Notes under the pieces: generated by a model
The model's input: the letters and a program-made list of their open reading frames with translations, nothing else
Database searches by the model: none
What the model was told of the DNA's origin: nothing
Origin: Bacteroidota bacterium
GTDB taxonomy: Bacteria; Bacteroidota; Bacteroidia; Bacteroidales; F082
Direction: 5' to 3'
Length of the DNA stretch: 59,275 nucleotides
Assembly (NCBI GenBank): GCA_002686705.1
Contig: NYYH01000011.1
Location: forward strand, 11,976 to 71,250
Position numbers and translations under genes: made by a program
Shown here: one piece after another, positions 38,085 to 48,000 of the stretch
Position numbering within the stretch: the stretch's first letter is position 1
How the letters are laid out: each line of letters opens with the position of its first letter

Positions 38085-38483
38085 ATGATAATTGAAGGAA
38101 AACCTGCCACCATAAATAAAGACATCGTTAGTGTTTACAATTTCTTAACCGATTTCAATAACTTTGAAAACCTGATGCCTGATCAAATTACCAATTGGCA
38201 ATCTGATAAGAACTCATGCTCGTTTACTATACAGGGAATGGCCAGTGTTAAGTTAACGTTTTCTGAAAAAGTACCCCATACTCTTATAAAGTTAGTACCG
38301 GAAGGAAAAGTACCTTTCAGTTTTGGACTTATTATCAGATTATCTGAACAAGAGAATAACACAATAGCCAAAGTTGAAGTTGATGCTCAACTAAACCCAA
38401 TGATGGCAATGATGGCAAAACGTCCTCTTGAGAATCTTGTTAATGTAATGGCTGGAAATATAAATGAAGCGATTGGCAGGTAA
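38085..38483 (+). CDS. SRPBCC (START-like) family protein
   Basis: A 132-residue protein with the SRPBCC ligand-binding fold pattern: N-terminal strand, VYNFLTDFNNFENLMPDQI helix pair, central strands and a long C-terminal helix with a run of methionines. No catalytic residues are evident. It may bind a hydrophobic ligand. Its leader is a tandem repeat array. It converges on birA with 20 bases between. Confidence 0.75.
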   Translation: MIIEGKPATINKDIVSVYNFLTDFNNFENLMPDQITNWQSDKNSCSFTIQGMASVKLTFSEKVPHTLIKLVPEGKVPFSFGLIIRLSEQENNTIAKVEVDAQLNPMMAMMAKRPLENLVNVMAGNINEAIGR

Positions 38484-38503
38484 TAACAACGTTATGACAT
38501 AAA

Positions 38504-39247
38504 TTATTCAACAAACTCAATTTCCTTAAACATAAATTTCTTTTCCTCGCCACTTTTCATCATTACTTCAAGTCTGCCAAATTCATCAATATCAAAAATT
38601 TTTCCCTGAAAAGGGTTGTTGCCATCTGAGTAAGTTGCCCACTCATTATATCTATATAGATTAATAACGTACTTTGATTTGAGCTCTTCAAAATTTTCCT
38701 TTAACCTGTATGTTTCATAGTTAAAACCAATTTTATCAAGAAGCTTGTCCAACAAGACTTTTAAATTAGTTGGACTATTTGAATGATGGATAATTGAAAT
38801 AGGATTTGGCGCCTCTGAATAGTACTTCTTCTGATTAACATTTATCCCGATACCAGCAATTGAAAACTCAATATGATTTCCCTTTACGAAGTTTTGGAAT
38901 AGTATTCCGGCAATCTTATTCTTGTTTACATAAATATCATTTGGCCATTTTATTTTAACTTCCTCAGTTAAGATATATTCTTTGATTAAATCAACCAAGG
39001 CAAGGGAAACAATTTGAGTAAGCACAAATTGTCGCTGAGCAGGAACCATACTAGGCTCAAGTATAATACTCACCAAGAGGTTGCTACCATGCTCGCTTTC
39101 CCAAAAATTATCTCCTTGTCCTCTGCCATTTTTTTGGTACTGAGTAGAAATAACATCACCTTCATGCAAATCACCACTTTCAATCAACTCTTGAGCATAA
39201 CTGTTAGTTGATTTAAGCTTAGGGATATTAATAATATTAAATTGCAT
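38504..39247 (-). CDS. birA: biotin--[acetyl-CoA carboxylase] ligase
   Basis: Attaches biotin to carboxylase carrier proteins. The 247-residue product is the short type without an N-terminal DNA-binding domain, so it should not act as a repressor. Motifs are STNSYAQELIESG, the GRGQGDNFWES ATP/biotin loop and KWPNDIYVNKNKIAGIL. It is divergent from rsfS across an 83-base gap with a promoter element on each strand. Confidence 0.95.
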   Translation of the reverse strand: MQFNIINIPKLKSTNSYAQELIESGDLHEGDVISTQYQKNGRGQGDNFWESEHGSNLLVSIILEPSMVPAQRQFVLTQIVSLALVDLIKEYILTEEVKIKWPNDIYVNKNKIAGILFQNFVKGNHIEFSIAGIGINVNQKKYYSEAPNPISIIHHSNSPTNLKVLLDKLLDKIGFNYETYRLKENFEELKSKYVINLYRYNEWATYSDGNNPFQGKIFDIDEFGRLEVMMKSGEEKKFMFKEIEFVE

Positions 39248-39268
39248 TAGTTGTATTGGTAGATATGC

Positions 39269-39276
39269 AAAAATAG
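39269..39276 (-). promoter_or_regulatory. candidate -7 promoter element TATTTTTG for birA
   Basis: Minus-strand TAnnTTTG match 22 bases before the birA ATG. Confidence 0.45.
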
Positions 39277-39302
39277 CACATTAAACCAACTACTATTTTA
39301 GT

Positions 39303-39310
39303 ACTTTTGT
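39303..39310 (+). promoter_or_regulatory. candidate -7 promoter element TACTTTTG for rsfS-ftsH operon
   Basis: TAnnTTTG match 21 bases before the rsfS ATG, back to back with the birA element. It would serve the rsfS-ftsH genes downstream. Confidence 0.5.
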
Positions 39311-39330
39311 AACTTAATTGTAATTGATAC

Positions 39331-39708
39331 ATGCAGGGTAAAGCTGGTAAAGATGACGCCAAAAATATTCTAAAGCAGGTTGTTGCTGCAATGCAGGATA
39401 AAAAGGCAAAGAATATTATCAGTCTTGATTTACGAAATATTGTTGACTCAGTTTCACAATATTTTGTGTTATGTGATGCACAATCAAGCACACAAGTTGA
39501 TGCCATTTATGATAACGTGTTGGAAATTGTGCAAAAAAACTGTTATATCAAACCGTCTCATCGAGAAGGTTATGAAAATTCGGAATGGATTTTGATAGAC
39601 TATTTCGATGTTGTAGTACATGTGTTTCGCGAGGACATCAGAAACTTTTATAAGTTAGAAGAACTCTGGGGTGACGCTGTATTGAAGAGATATGAGAGTG
39701 ATGACTAA
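39331..39708 (+). CDS. rsfS: ribosome silencing factor RsfS
   Basis: Binds uL14 on the large ribosomal subunit and blocks subunit joining in slow growth. The 125-residue product is full length, with the conserved SREGYENSEW-like segment (HREGYENSEWILIDYFDVVV) and the terminal VHVF...FYKLEELWGDA. First gene of the conserved rsfS-ftsH-LUD-cdsA-psd order. Confidence 0.95.
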   Translation: MQGKAGKDDAKNILKQVVAAMQDKKAKNIISLDLRNIVDSVSQYFVLCDAQSSTQVDAIYDNVLEIVQKNCYIKPSHREGYENSEWILIDYFDVVVHVFREDIRNFYKLEELWGDAVLKRYESDD

Positions 39709-39735
39709 GTCCTTACAAATTTAATTTACGACAGA

Positions 39736-41781
39736 ATGGCAGAGAAAGATAATAAAGATATAAAAAAGAAACAAAGTTCCGGAACAAATCCTTTTAGCAA
39801 ATTAACAGGTCCTGGAAAGGATGGGAAATCAAAGTTTAATTTTTATTGGATTTATGGTATTCTTATAGTAATCCTACTAGGAGTTCAGTTTATTGGATTT
39901 AATGACGATGGTGAACAAACCAATTGGCGCGATTTAAAGCTTATGCTCGAAAATGATGATGTGTCGAAAATAATATTGGTAAACAAGGAAACCGCTGAAA
40001 TATATATTAAGCCCGACAAGTTATCTAAAGAAATACATAAAGATGTTGAGGGAAAATCGGGCCTTAACAAAAACAATCCACATTATTATTATCCAGTTGG
40101 ATCGGTGGATAAATTTTATGACAATGTTGAGGCCGTTCAAAAAGATACAACTGATCCTGTTTACGTTGAAAACGAGACCAGGCACAATTGGGGTGGTGAA
40201 ATAATAAGCTGGATTTTTCCTATTGCTTTACTTGTTGGCGTTTGGTTCTTTTTTATGAGAATGATGAGTAAAGGTGGTGGCGGTGCCGGTGGTCAGATAT
40301 TTAATATCGGTAAATCCAAAGCCCAGATTTATGATAAAAAAACAAGCGTGAACATCTCATTTAAGGATGTTGCAGGACTTGAAGAAGCAAAGGTTGAAGT
40401 TACTGAAATAGTAGACTTCCTGAAAAAGCCTGAGAAATACACAAAACTAGGTGGCAAAATTCCTAGGGGTGTGTTACTAGTTGGTCCTCCTGGAACAGGC
40501 AAAACGCTTTTAGCGAAATCTGTAGCTGGAGAAGCAGATGTTCCATTTTTCTCAATCTCAGGTTCTGATTTTGTGGAAATGTTCGTAGGTGTGGGAGCCT
40601 CTCGTGTACGCGATTTATTTAAACAAGCAAAGGAAAAAGCACCCAGTATTATTTTTATTGATGAAATTGATGCCATCGGTCGAGCCAGAGGTAAAAACCA
40701 AATTACAGGAGCTAATGACGAACGCGAAAACACACTTAATCAGCTGCTTACTGAAATGGATGGATTCTCTCCAAACTCGGGAGTAATTATACTTGCAGCC
40801 ACAAACAGAGCAGATATACTTGATAAAGCACTCATGAGAGCTGGTAGGTTTGATAGACAAATACATGTTGAACTTCCTGACCTTGAAGAAAGAAAGCAAA
40901 TTTTCGATGTGCATATGAAACCACTAAAGCTTTCACGAAATGTTGATAATGGTTTCCTTGCAAGACAAACACCAGGTTTTTCAGGTGCTGATATTGCAAA
41001 CGTTTGTAATGAATCAGCTTTAATAGCTGCAAGATCAAACCACAGAAGCATTACAAGTCAGGATTTCATGGATGCAATCGACCGGATTATAGGTGGTTTA
41101 GAGAAAAAAAATAAAGTAATATCACCCGACGAGAAAAAGGTTGTCGCTTACCATGAAGCTGGTCATGCATCAATAAGTTGGCTTCTTGAACATGCACATC
41201 CACTTGTTAAAGTTACAATAGTGCCAAGAGGAAAAGCACTGGGAGCAGCATGGTATCTTCCTGAAGAAAGACAAATAACTACTTACGACCAAATGTTTGA
41301 CGAAATGACGGCTGCGTTAGGAGGTCGTGCAGCGGAGCAAGTAATTTTCGGTAAAATATCAACAGGGGCACTTAATGATCTTGAAAAAGTTACGAAGCAG
41401 GCGTATGCAATGGTATCATATTATGGATTAAGTAAAAAGATAGGTAACCTCAGCTATTACGATTCAACCGGCCAGCAGGATTATTCTTTTAACAAACCCT
41501 TCAGTGAGAAAACTGCCGAAAGTATTGATAACGAAATCAGCCGAATTGTTGAAGAAGCTTACACAAGAGCTGTTAAAACACTAGAAGATAACAAAGATGG
41601 TTTAGAGAAACTTGCTGCCTTGTTAATAGAAAAAGAAGTTATCTTTAGTAATGATCTTGAAGCTGTTTTTGGGAAAAGACCATGGGGCATTACTACTAAC
41701 TTACTTAAAGAAATGGAAAGCGGTTCAAAAACAAGAAAGCCTCGGACATCAAAAAATAAAAAGCAAAATGAAGGTAAGTAG
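39736..41781 (+). CDS. ftsH: ATP-dependent zinc metalloprotease FtsH
   Basis: Membrane-anchored AAA+ protease for misfolded membrane proteins and regulators. The 681 residues have two membrane helices (about 37-55 and 155-176) around a periplasmic loop, an AAA+ domain with Walker A GPPGTGKT (about residue 251) and Walker [12 protein letters not shown], and a zinc site HEAGH (about residue 473). The tail is lysine-rich. It starts 27 bases after rsfS. Confidence 0.98.
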   Translation: MAEKDNKDIKKKQSSGTNPFSKLTGPGKDGKSKFNFYWIYGILIVILLGVQFIGFNDDGEQTNWRDLKLMLENDDVSKIILVNKETAEIYIKPDKLSKEIHKDVEGKSGLNKNNPHYYYPVGSVDKFYDNVEAVQKDTTDPVYVENETRHNWGGEIISWIFPIALLVGVWFFFMRMMSKGGGGAGGQIFNIGKSKAQIYDKKTSVNISFKDVAGLEEAKVEVTEIVDFLKKPEKYTKLGGKIPRGVLLVGPPGTGKTLLAKSVAGEADVPFFSISGSDFVEMFVGVGASRVRDLFKQAKEKAPSIIFIDEIDAIGRARGKNQITGANDERENTLNQLLTEMDGFSPNSGVIILAATNRADILDKALMRAGRFDRQIHVELPDLEERKQIFDVHMKPLKLSRNVDNGFLARQTPGFSGADIANVCNESALIAARSNHRSITSQDFMDAIDRIIGGLEKKNKVISPDEKKVVAYHEAGHASISWLLEHAHPLVKVTIVPRGKALGAAWYLPEERQITTYDQMFDEMTAALGGRAAEQVIFGKISTGALNDLEKVTKQAYAMVSYYGLSKKIGNLSYYDSTGQQDYSFNKPFSEKTAESIDNEISRIVEEAYTRAVKTLEDNKDGLEKLAALLIEKEVIFSNDLEAVFGKRPWGITTNLLKEMESGSKTRKPRTSKNKKQNEGK

Positions 41782-41839
41782 TATTCACCTATCTTTCATA
41801 AACATCATCTAAAAACAAATTATTAACAATTGGGGGAGA

Positions 41840-42481
41840 ATGAAAGATAGTACCAGCAAGGAAAAAGTACTTAAAAAAGTTCGCAATGCACTAATCAATA
41901 AGCTTGAAAACCCTTTCAAAAATGTTGATTTTTCATCCCCATTATTTCATAAACAGGAAGAAGATCCCGAAGTACAATTTGCTTACAAACTTAAAGAATG
42001 TAATGGCACGTTCATCTACTGTGCAAATAATAAAGAATTAAACGATAATCTTGTTGCATTAATTGAAAAAGAAGGTTGGAAAAATATTATTTGTCCTGAT
42101 GTTAGTCTGTCAGAGCTATTATCACAGCACGATATTGATATAATTAATGAAGTTGATGAATTTAACTCTGTGAGTGTTGGAATAACTAGTTGCGATTTTT
42201 TAATCTCAAGATTCGGTTCTGTAATGGTATCCTCAGGCCTTGGTGTGGGCAGACGATTATTTGTATTTCCCGAAACACATATCGTTATAGCAAGCGCTTC
42301 ACAGGTTGTACCTGAACTCAAAGATGCACTTGTTGGGATGAAAGAAAAATATGCCGATAATTTCCCATCTCAAGTAACGGTAATTACAGGCCCAAGTCGT
42401 ACTGCAGATATTGAAAAAACACTCGTTATGGGAGCACATGGCCCAAAAAATCTTTACGTTTTTATGATTGACGACATGTAA
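41840..42481 (+). CDS. LUD domain protein (LutC/YkgG-like)
   Basis: A 213-residue LUD-domain protein related to LutC of the lactate-utilisation complex. It has GITSCDFLISRFGSVMVSSG and VFPETHIVIASASQVVPEL segments. LutA and LutB partners are absent here. Its fixed position between ftsH and cdsA in Bacteroidota suggests a role unrelated to lactate oxidation, but none is known. The start has a strong GGGGGAG ribosome-binding stretch ending 2 bases upstream. Confidence 0.88.
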   Translation: MKDSTSKEKVLKKVRNALINKLENPFKNVDFSSPLFHKQEEDPEVQFAYKLKECNGTFIYCANNKELNDNLVALIEKEGWKNIICPDVSLSELLSQHDIDIINEVDEFNSVSVGITSCDFLISRFGSVMVSSGLGVGRRLFVFPETHIVIASASQVVPELKDALVGMKEKYADNFPSQVTVITGPSRTADIEKTLVMGAHGPKNLYVFMIDDM

Positions 42482-42542
42482 TTACTATACAAACTTTCTT
42501 CCTATTCATTAATTTGCATTTTCCGTGTTTCAATCATTTTGT

Positions 42543-42550
42543 TAGTTTTG
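42543..42550 (+). promoter_or_regulatory. candidate -7 promoter element TAGTTTTG for cdsA-psd
   Basis: TAnnTTTG match 31 bases before the proposed cdsA TTG start at 42582. It supports initiation at 42582 and not 42616. Confidence 0.45.
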
Positions 42551-42581
42551 CACTCTAAATTAAATTAACAATTTTCGTAAT

Positions 42582-43404
42582 TTGAAAAATATTTACACCA
42601 GAACCTTAACAGGAATTGTTTTTTTTAATCACAGTTATCGGGTCGATCCTTTTAGACCCCTTGGCATTCCTTTTAGTGTTTTCTGTTTTTAATTTTATTG
42701 GCCTTAAGGAATTCTTAAAGTTAGCCAATCTATCAAACACTAATACTACCTATGGTCGGTCTCCTGAATATTACATATTCGGAATGCTTATTTATTTTAT
42801 TATTGGTTTGGCGGGCCTTGGTTACATTGATATCAGATATAGTGCAATTATTTTTGTTATTCTTTTTATTCAGATTGCTGTTGAACTTTTCAGAAAAAAC
42901 AATCCTCATTGGAAAAACATTGCCCTAATGCTTACCGGATATATTTATATTTCACTTCCCTTTGGATTAATGAATTCATTATTCTATTCCGGGGCAATTC
43001 ATGAACCTCGATCAGGCATATTAATAGGAATGTTTGTGCTAGTTTGGACAAGTGATATATTTGCATACTTAATAGGAAGTATGTTTGGGAAGCATAAACT
43101 TATGGAACGAATTTCACCAAAAAAAACATGGGAAGGTAGTATAGGGGGGTTGATGTTTGCATTTGTGGCAGCATATATCTTGTCGCTATTTGTTCATCAA
43201 TTAAACATTGTAGAATGGATGGTGCTGGCTTTAATAATTGTAGTAAGTGGAACATTAGGCGACTTAGCTGAATCGTTATTAAAACGTAATGCTGTAGTTA
43301 AAGATTCAGGAACAATATTTCCAGGTCATGGAGGTGTACTTGATAGATTTGATGCTGTAATTTTTGCAACTCCAATGGTGTTTATTTTTATAAATTTTCT
43401 TTAA
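42582..43404 (+). CDS. cdsA: phosphatidate cytidylyltransferase, reading frame shifted by one base near the start
   Basis: Makes CDP-diacylglycerol for phospholipid synthesis in the inner membrane. The body (from 42616) has about eight hydrophobic segments and the C-terminal family signature with LLKRNAVVKDSG and HGGVLDRFD. The expected N-terminus MKNIYTRTLTGIVF is encoded from TTG 42582, but in a different frame. The frames would join exactly if the run of eight T at 42619-42626 had seven, giving 273 residues. As written, only a start at TTG 42616 (262 residues) is open. Either a sequence error or real slippage. Confidence 0.88.
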
Positions 43405-43407
43405 TTT

Positions 43408-44064
43408 ATGAAGCTTCATAAAGAAGGATATAGCGTAATGCTTGTTACGCTTTTAGTTATTGCAATACTGTCAATTGCAACATGGTTTTTTATTCCATGG
43501 AAAACATTACAAATTCTTATCTATATAGGATTCTTTGTAGAGCTTATTTGGACAATAAGTTTTTTTCGTGTACCTGACAGAACTATCAACCTTAACGAAA
43601 ATCATGTTCTTTCATCGGCCGATGGAAAGATAGTTGCCATTGAAGAAGTTACAGAAACTGAGTTTTTTAAAGATAAAAGAATAATGGTGTCGGTTTTTAT
43701 GTCACCTTTTAATATTCACGTAAATTGGTATCCGTTTAACGGAAAGATTATCTATACAAAATATCATCCGGGTAAGTTCCTACTAGCTTATAATCCTAAA
43801 TCGTCAACCGACAACGAAAGAAATTCTATTGTTCTAGAGAAAGAACCAGGCAAGTCTGTTCTTATTCGTCAAATTGCAGGGCTTATGGCACGTCGTATTG
43901 TAAGCATGGCAAAGCCAGATGATAAAGTAAATCAAGGTGAAGAGTTTGGAATAATAAAATTTGGATCTCGCGTAGATCTTTTTCTTCCGACTGATGTAAA
44001 TGTAAATGTGAAAATCGGCGAAAAAGTTTGTGCTCAAAAAACTGTGATAGCGTATTTCAGTTAA
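43408..44064 (+). CDS. psd: phosphatidylserine decarboxylase (short type)
   Basis: Converts phosphatidylserine to phosphatidylethanolamine. The 218-residue proenzyme has two N-terminal membrane helices, the MSPFNIHVNWYP motif and the self-cleavage site IIKFGSRVDLF, where the Ser becomes the pyruvoyl group. It starts 3 bases after cdsA and continues the same pathway. Confidence 0.95.
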   Translation: MKLHKEGYSVMLVTLLVIAILSIATWFFIPWKTLQILIYIGFFVELIWTISFFRVPDRTINLNENHVLSSADGKIVAIEEVTETEFFKDKRIMVSVFMSPFNIHVNWYPFNGKIIYTKYHPGKFLLAYNPKSSTDNERNSIVLEKEPGKSVLIRQIAGLMARRIVSMAKPDDKVNQGEEFGIIKFGSRVDLFLPTDVNVNVKIGEKVCAQKTVIAYFS

Positions 44065-44083
44065 AATTCAACCATTTACCATT

Positions 44084-44107
44084 CACTACTCCACTACTCC
44101 ACTACTC
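44084..44107. repeat. three perfect 8-bp tandem units CACTACTC
   Basis: CACTACTC repeated exactly three times, with a looser CCATTTAC/CATT stretch before it. It fills the gap between the convergent psd and HAD genes and runs to within the last codons of the HAD gene. Confidence 0.85.
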
Positions 44108-44804
44108 ACAAAATTTCCTCAATTTCTTTCAAATCATTAATATAGTAGGTGCTATCGTTTTTCTTGTATTTCTTATCAAAGTCAAAAAATATTTGCCTCA
44201 TATTCACTTCTCTTGCACCAATTATATCCACTTCATAATCATCGCCAATCATAATACTTTCATTAGGTAAGGCACCAGTTTTTTCAAAAGAAAAGTTAAA
44301 TATATCAGGGTGAGGTTTCTTAACTCCTGCCTCTTCTGAAGTTATAATATCAACAAAATATTTGTCCATTCCAGAAGTTTCCAACTTGATTGTTTGCACT
44401 TCACTAAATCCGTTGGTTATAATGTGCAGTTTATATGTTGGGAATAAATACTCTAATATTTCAATAGCATATGGAAACAGATTAACTTTTCTCGGACTAA
44501 TCCGTTTATAATCATCACCAATTTGTTTACTAAGTATTTCGTCAATTATATTAAAGTCCTGAAGTGTTAAATTAAATCGCAAACTACTTAGCACTTCCTT
44601 TTTTATTTCTCCCTTTCTATACAGATCCCAAAGCCTATTATTATGAATTGTATATTTATCATGAAATTCCTTAGCAGAAGGAATTCCTTTATTAAATAAC
44701 TTGTAATACTTGTAGATTTCTTCAAAAGTTTGTTTTGCGCTTTTTTCAAAATCCCATAAAGTACGGTCTAAATCAAAAAATATATTTGTTATTTTCTCTA
44801 TCAC
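44106..44804 (-). CDS. YjjG-type HAD nucleotidase
   Basis: HAD-superfamily phosphatase of 232 residues, similar to the house-cleaning pyrimidine nucleotidase YjjG. Motif I is FFDLDRTLWDFE with the nucleophile Asp11, motif II is IITNGFSE, the Lys follows in GVKKPHPDIF, and motif IV is MIGDDYEVDIIGA. Monocistronic. Confidence 0.92.
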   Translation of the reverse strand: MIEKITNIFFDLDRTLWDFEKSAKQTFEEIYKYYKLFNKGIPSAKEFHDKYTIHNNRLWDLYRKGEIKKEVLSSLRFNLTLQDFNIIDEILSKQIGDDYKRISPRKVNLFPYAIEILEYLFPTYKLHIITNGFSEVQTIKLETSGMDKYFVDIITSEEAGVKKPHPDIFNFSFEKTGALPNESIMIGDDYEVDIIGAREVNMRQIFFDFDKKYKKNDSTYYINDLKEIEEIL

Positions 44805-44823
44805 TCAAATAAAAGTTGAGGAA

Positions 44824-44831
44824 CAAAAATA
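44824..44831 (-). promoter_or_regulatory. candidate -7 promoter element TATTTTTG for the HAD gene
   Basis: Minus-strand TAnnTTTG match 20 bases before the HAD start codon. Confidence 0.4.
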
Positions 44832-45021
44832 ATATTATAATAGTTGCAACTGATACCAATTTTCAAATAGCAGAACCTAATATTAATTTGGCTTTGGCAG
44901 AGTTGAACCTGATAAAATTATCTTGTTATTTTTACTCACAAATAACAAAAAAAGGCAACATCCTTGTGTATTTGTTTGCAACTTTATTTTACGTGAAGTT
45001 GTCAAGTTATCATCAAATTGC

Positions 45022-45029
45022 TATTTTTG
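45022..45029 (+). promoter_or_regulatory. candidate promoter for the PKD adhesin gene (TATTTTTG, TTG at 44999-45001)
   Basis: TAnnTTTG match 28 bases before the ATG, with a TTG 20 bases further upstream, at the normal spacing for a -33 element. The best-formed promoter seen in the window. Confidence 0.55.
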
Positions 45030-45056
45030 CGCGCAACCAAAACTAATTTTTACTAG

Positions 45057-48000
45057 ATGAGAAGAATCCTCACAATAGCATTAGCATTCATTTTAGTTTT
45101 TTTTATTGATATCTTTGAAAACAAAGTGATTGCTCAATTTGATCTTACAATTACTCGATGCGAAGACTCAGCTGCGGTTATCGCCTTAATTGACACAGTT
45201 TTCCTAGATGGCGTTAATCCAGCTCAATACAGTAATATTACCTTTACAGGTGATCCTCATGCTGTAGGTTATTTTAATGGTGGTTATATATTTGGCTTTA
45301 AAAGACCTCAGGGAATAATAATGTCATCGGGTTTTTCAGAATCTCTTGAAGGAAGTAACTCTTGCACAGCATTTGCAAGTGGAAACACAACAGGTGGTAG
45401 CGATCCTGATTTAGCTCAAGTTAATGGTGATATTATTAATGATGCATGCGTTATTGAATTTGATTTTATGCCAACAGGTGATAGTGCAAGATTTGTATAT
45501 ATTTTCGGATCAGAAGAATATCATGAATGGGTAAATACTCAGTGGAATGATGTATTTGGATTTTTTCTTAGTGGACCAGGTATTTCCGGCGCGTATTCAA
45601 ATAATGGAATAAACATCGCGGAAGTTCCGGGTACATCTCTGCCTGTTTCAATCAGTAATGTAAATTGTGGAAGACAACAAACTGGTTGCGCGCCTCCTCC
45701 TGGTGGAGGCAGCAACTGTGTATATTTGTACGATAATACTGATCAAAGCCAAGGTACTTTTCAACAAACAGCGCTTGATGCTTATACGTCACCATTTATA
45801 GCGCTCAATGAAACTCAGTCTTGTCAATGGTATCATATAAAATTAGCAATAGGGGATGTTAGTGATGCGGCATATGATAGTGGCGTATTTCTTGAGAAAG
45901 GGAGTTTTGACCCCGGCAGTGTTGTAGAAAATACTGCATACTCTCATCCTACAATTGATTCAATATTATATGAGAGTTGCAATAATCACGATGCGGTAAT
46001 TTATTTTAGTATCGGAACTCCCAGAGCTGACCCTTATATTATACCATACTCAATTGATACGGTTACAGGGAATCCCGCCACTCGTGGAATCGATTATACA
46101 TTAATAGACACTGGCCATGAAGACACCATTTATATCGCAGCTGGAGATCTTTATGATTCATTAATTATCCGACCTTTTTGGGATGCTGAACCTGAAGGCT
46201 TTGAGGACGTGAGGATAATTTACAACTCTATCATGTGTGGTTTCAGTGAACCTGATACATCTATCACACTTATTTATGATGTACCCGATTTTCCAGATAC
46301 CAACCTTATATATTCAACTATTTGTGAAGACACTTTAATATTGGGGTTTGATAATGTATTGGAAGGAATACCTCCTTATACCTATTGGTGGACTGCAGGC
46401 GGACAAACAACATCCACTTTAGAGTATATTATTTCAGGTTCCGATTCAGAATTTTTACATTGCGTGATAACTGATACTTGTGGTTACCAATCGTCGGATA
46501 CTGCTTTTGTTATTGTACCGGATATTGTAACTGATGCAGGACCCAACAAATCATTATGCAATCAGCCAAGCGTCATACTTGAGGGCTCAGCTCCGGGCGC
46601 TCAAAATATACTATGGACGTCAAACCCTCCTGATGCTTCATTAGTCGGGCAAGAAAATGACTTTACTCCAACAGTAAGCCCTTTGGTAACAACTGAATAT
46701 GTATTATTGGCTACTGATAATTGTACACATTCTGATCAGGATACCACTATGGTTGATCTTGATGGTGCTGTAGCCAACGCCGGACCTGATAATGGCATTT
46801 GCCTGAATGATTCTATAACTCTTTCTTGTAACATTGGGAATACGGGTGAAACTTATTTATGGACTTCTGTTCCACCTGATGTAGGTTTACCTGCTCAAAA
46901 TACAAACCAAACAATAAAGGTATCCCCAACGACAACTACCAGATATTCTGTTCATGTTGTTGATGCTTGTGATTATACAGCTGATGATGAAGTCAATGTT
47001 ACTGTTTATAGTCTTCCTGTTGCCAATGCGGGCAACAATGGAGAGGTCTGTCTTGGTTCAGCTTATACACTTGGAGCTTCTGGTGGAGTATATTATCAAT
47101 GGGGTTCCATACCAGCGGATCCTACACTATTTCTCAATCAGCAAGATACTACTGCCTATCCTGTTGTAACTCCTGACACCCAGATATTGTACAAATATTA
47201 TGTTGAAGTAACCAACGAAAATGGATGTACTACAACCGACACAATGGAACTCATGGTTAATTATGTGCCGGATATTCAGTTAAGTGCAGATGTTGATGTA
47301 ATTTGTTTTGGAGAAACTACTACTATTATAGCTATCGGAGATATTGCTGATGATTATAGTTGGTCGTCGGAACCCGATGATCCAACACTGGTAATTGTTA
47401 ATCCAGGAGAAATTAATGTTACACCTAATACAACAACTATATATTCACTTAGCGCAACTGTTGGTGGAATAGATTGTCCCGCAACACCAGTTCAAACAAT
47501 TACTGTAATTCCTCAATTGTTAGCAGATTTTGAAATTGCCGATAATAAATTTCAAACCTGTGAAAACGAAGCTATAGGTATTTTTTATACAGGAAATGCC
47601 ACAGGCAACGCAAACTATACCTGGAATTTTGACAGCGATGCAGTTGTAGTTTCGGGTACAGGAGCAGGCCCCTACAGTGTACACTGGTCAACAGCAGGTG
47701 TAAAAACAATTAGTTTAACTCTCACAGAAAATGACTGCCCAAGTGATTCCGTTGAAATAGAAATTACAGTTTTTGCTATGCCAGTTACAGAGTTCTCTGC
47801 TTCTCCAGAGAGTGGCTGTGCAGAGCTCGAAGTAAGTTTTACCAACTCATCATCTCAACTTGATAACCCGGAATACGTATGGACTTTTGACGGCACTTCA
47901 AGTGATGACTTTGAATTTACTCATACTTTTAACAATCCAGGTACCTATCCTGTTTCTCTAACAACTACTAATCAAAGTATTTGTGCAAATACAATAACGA

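Noticed and set aside
40329..41051. Several minus-strand open frames opposite ftsH
   Set aside because: ftsH is a full-length conserved gene here; the opposing frames have no domains and follow its codon pattern.
44816..45046. 76-residue open frame in the gap before the PKD adhesin gene
   Set aside because: It covers the promoter element at 45022, has no signal or domain, and its composition is like AT-rich spacer DNA.
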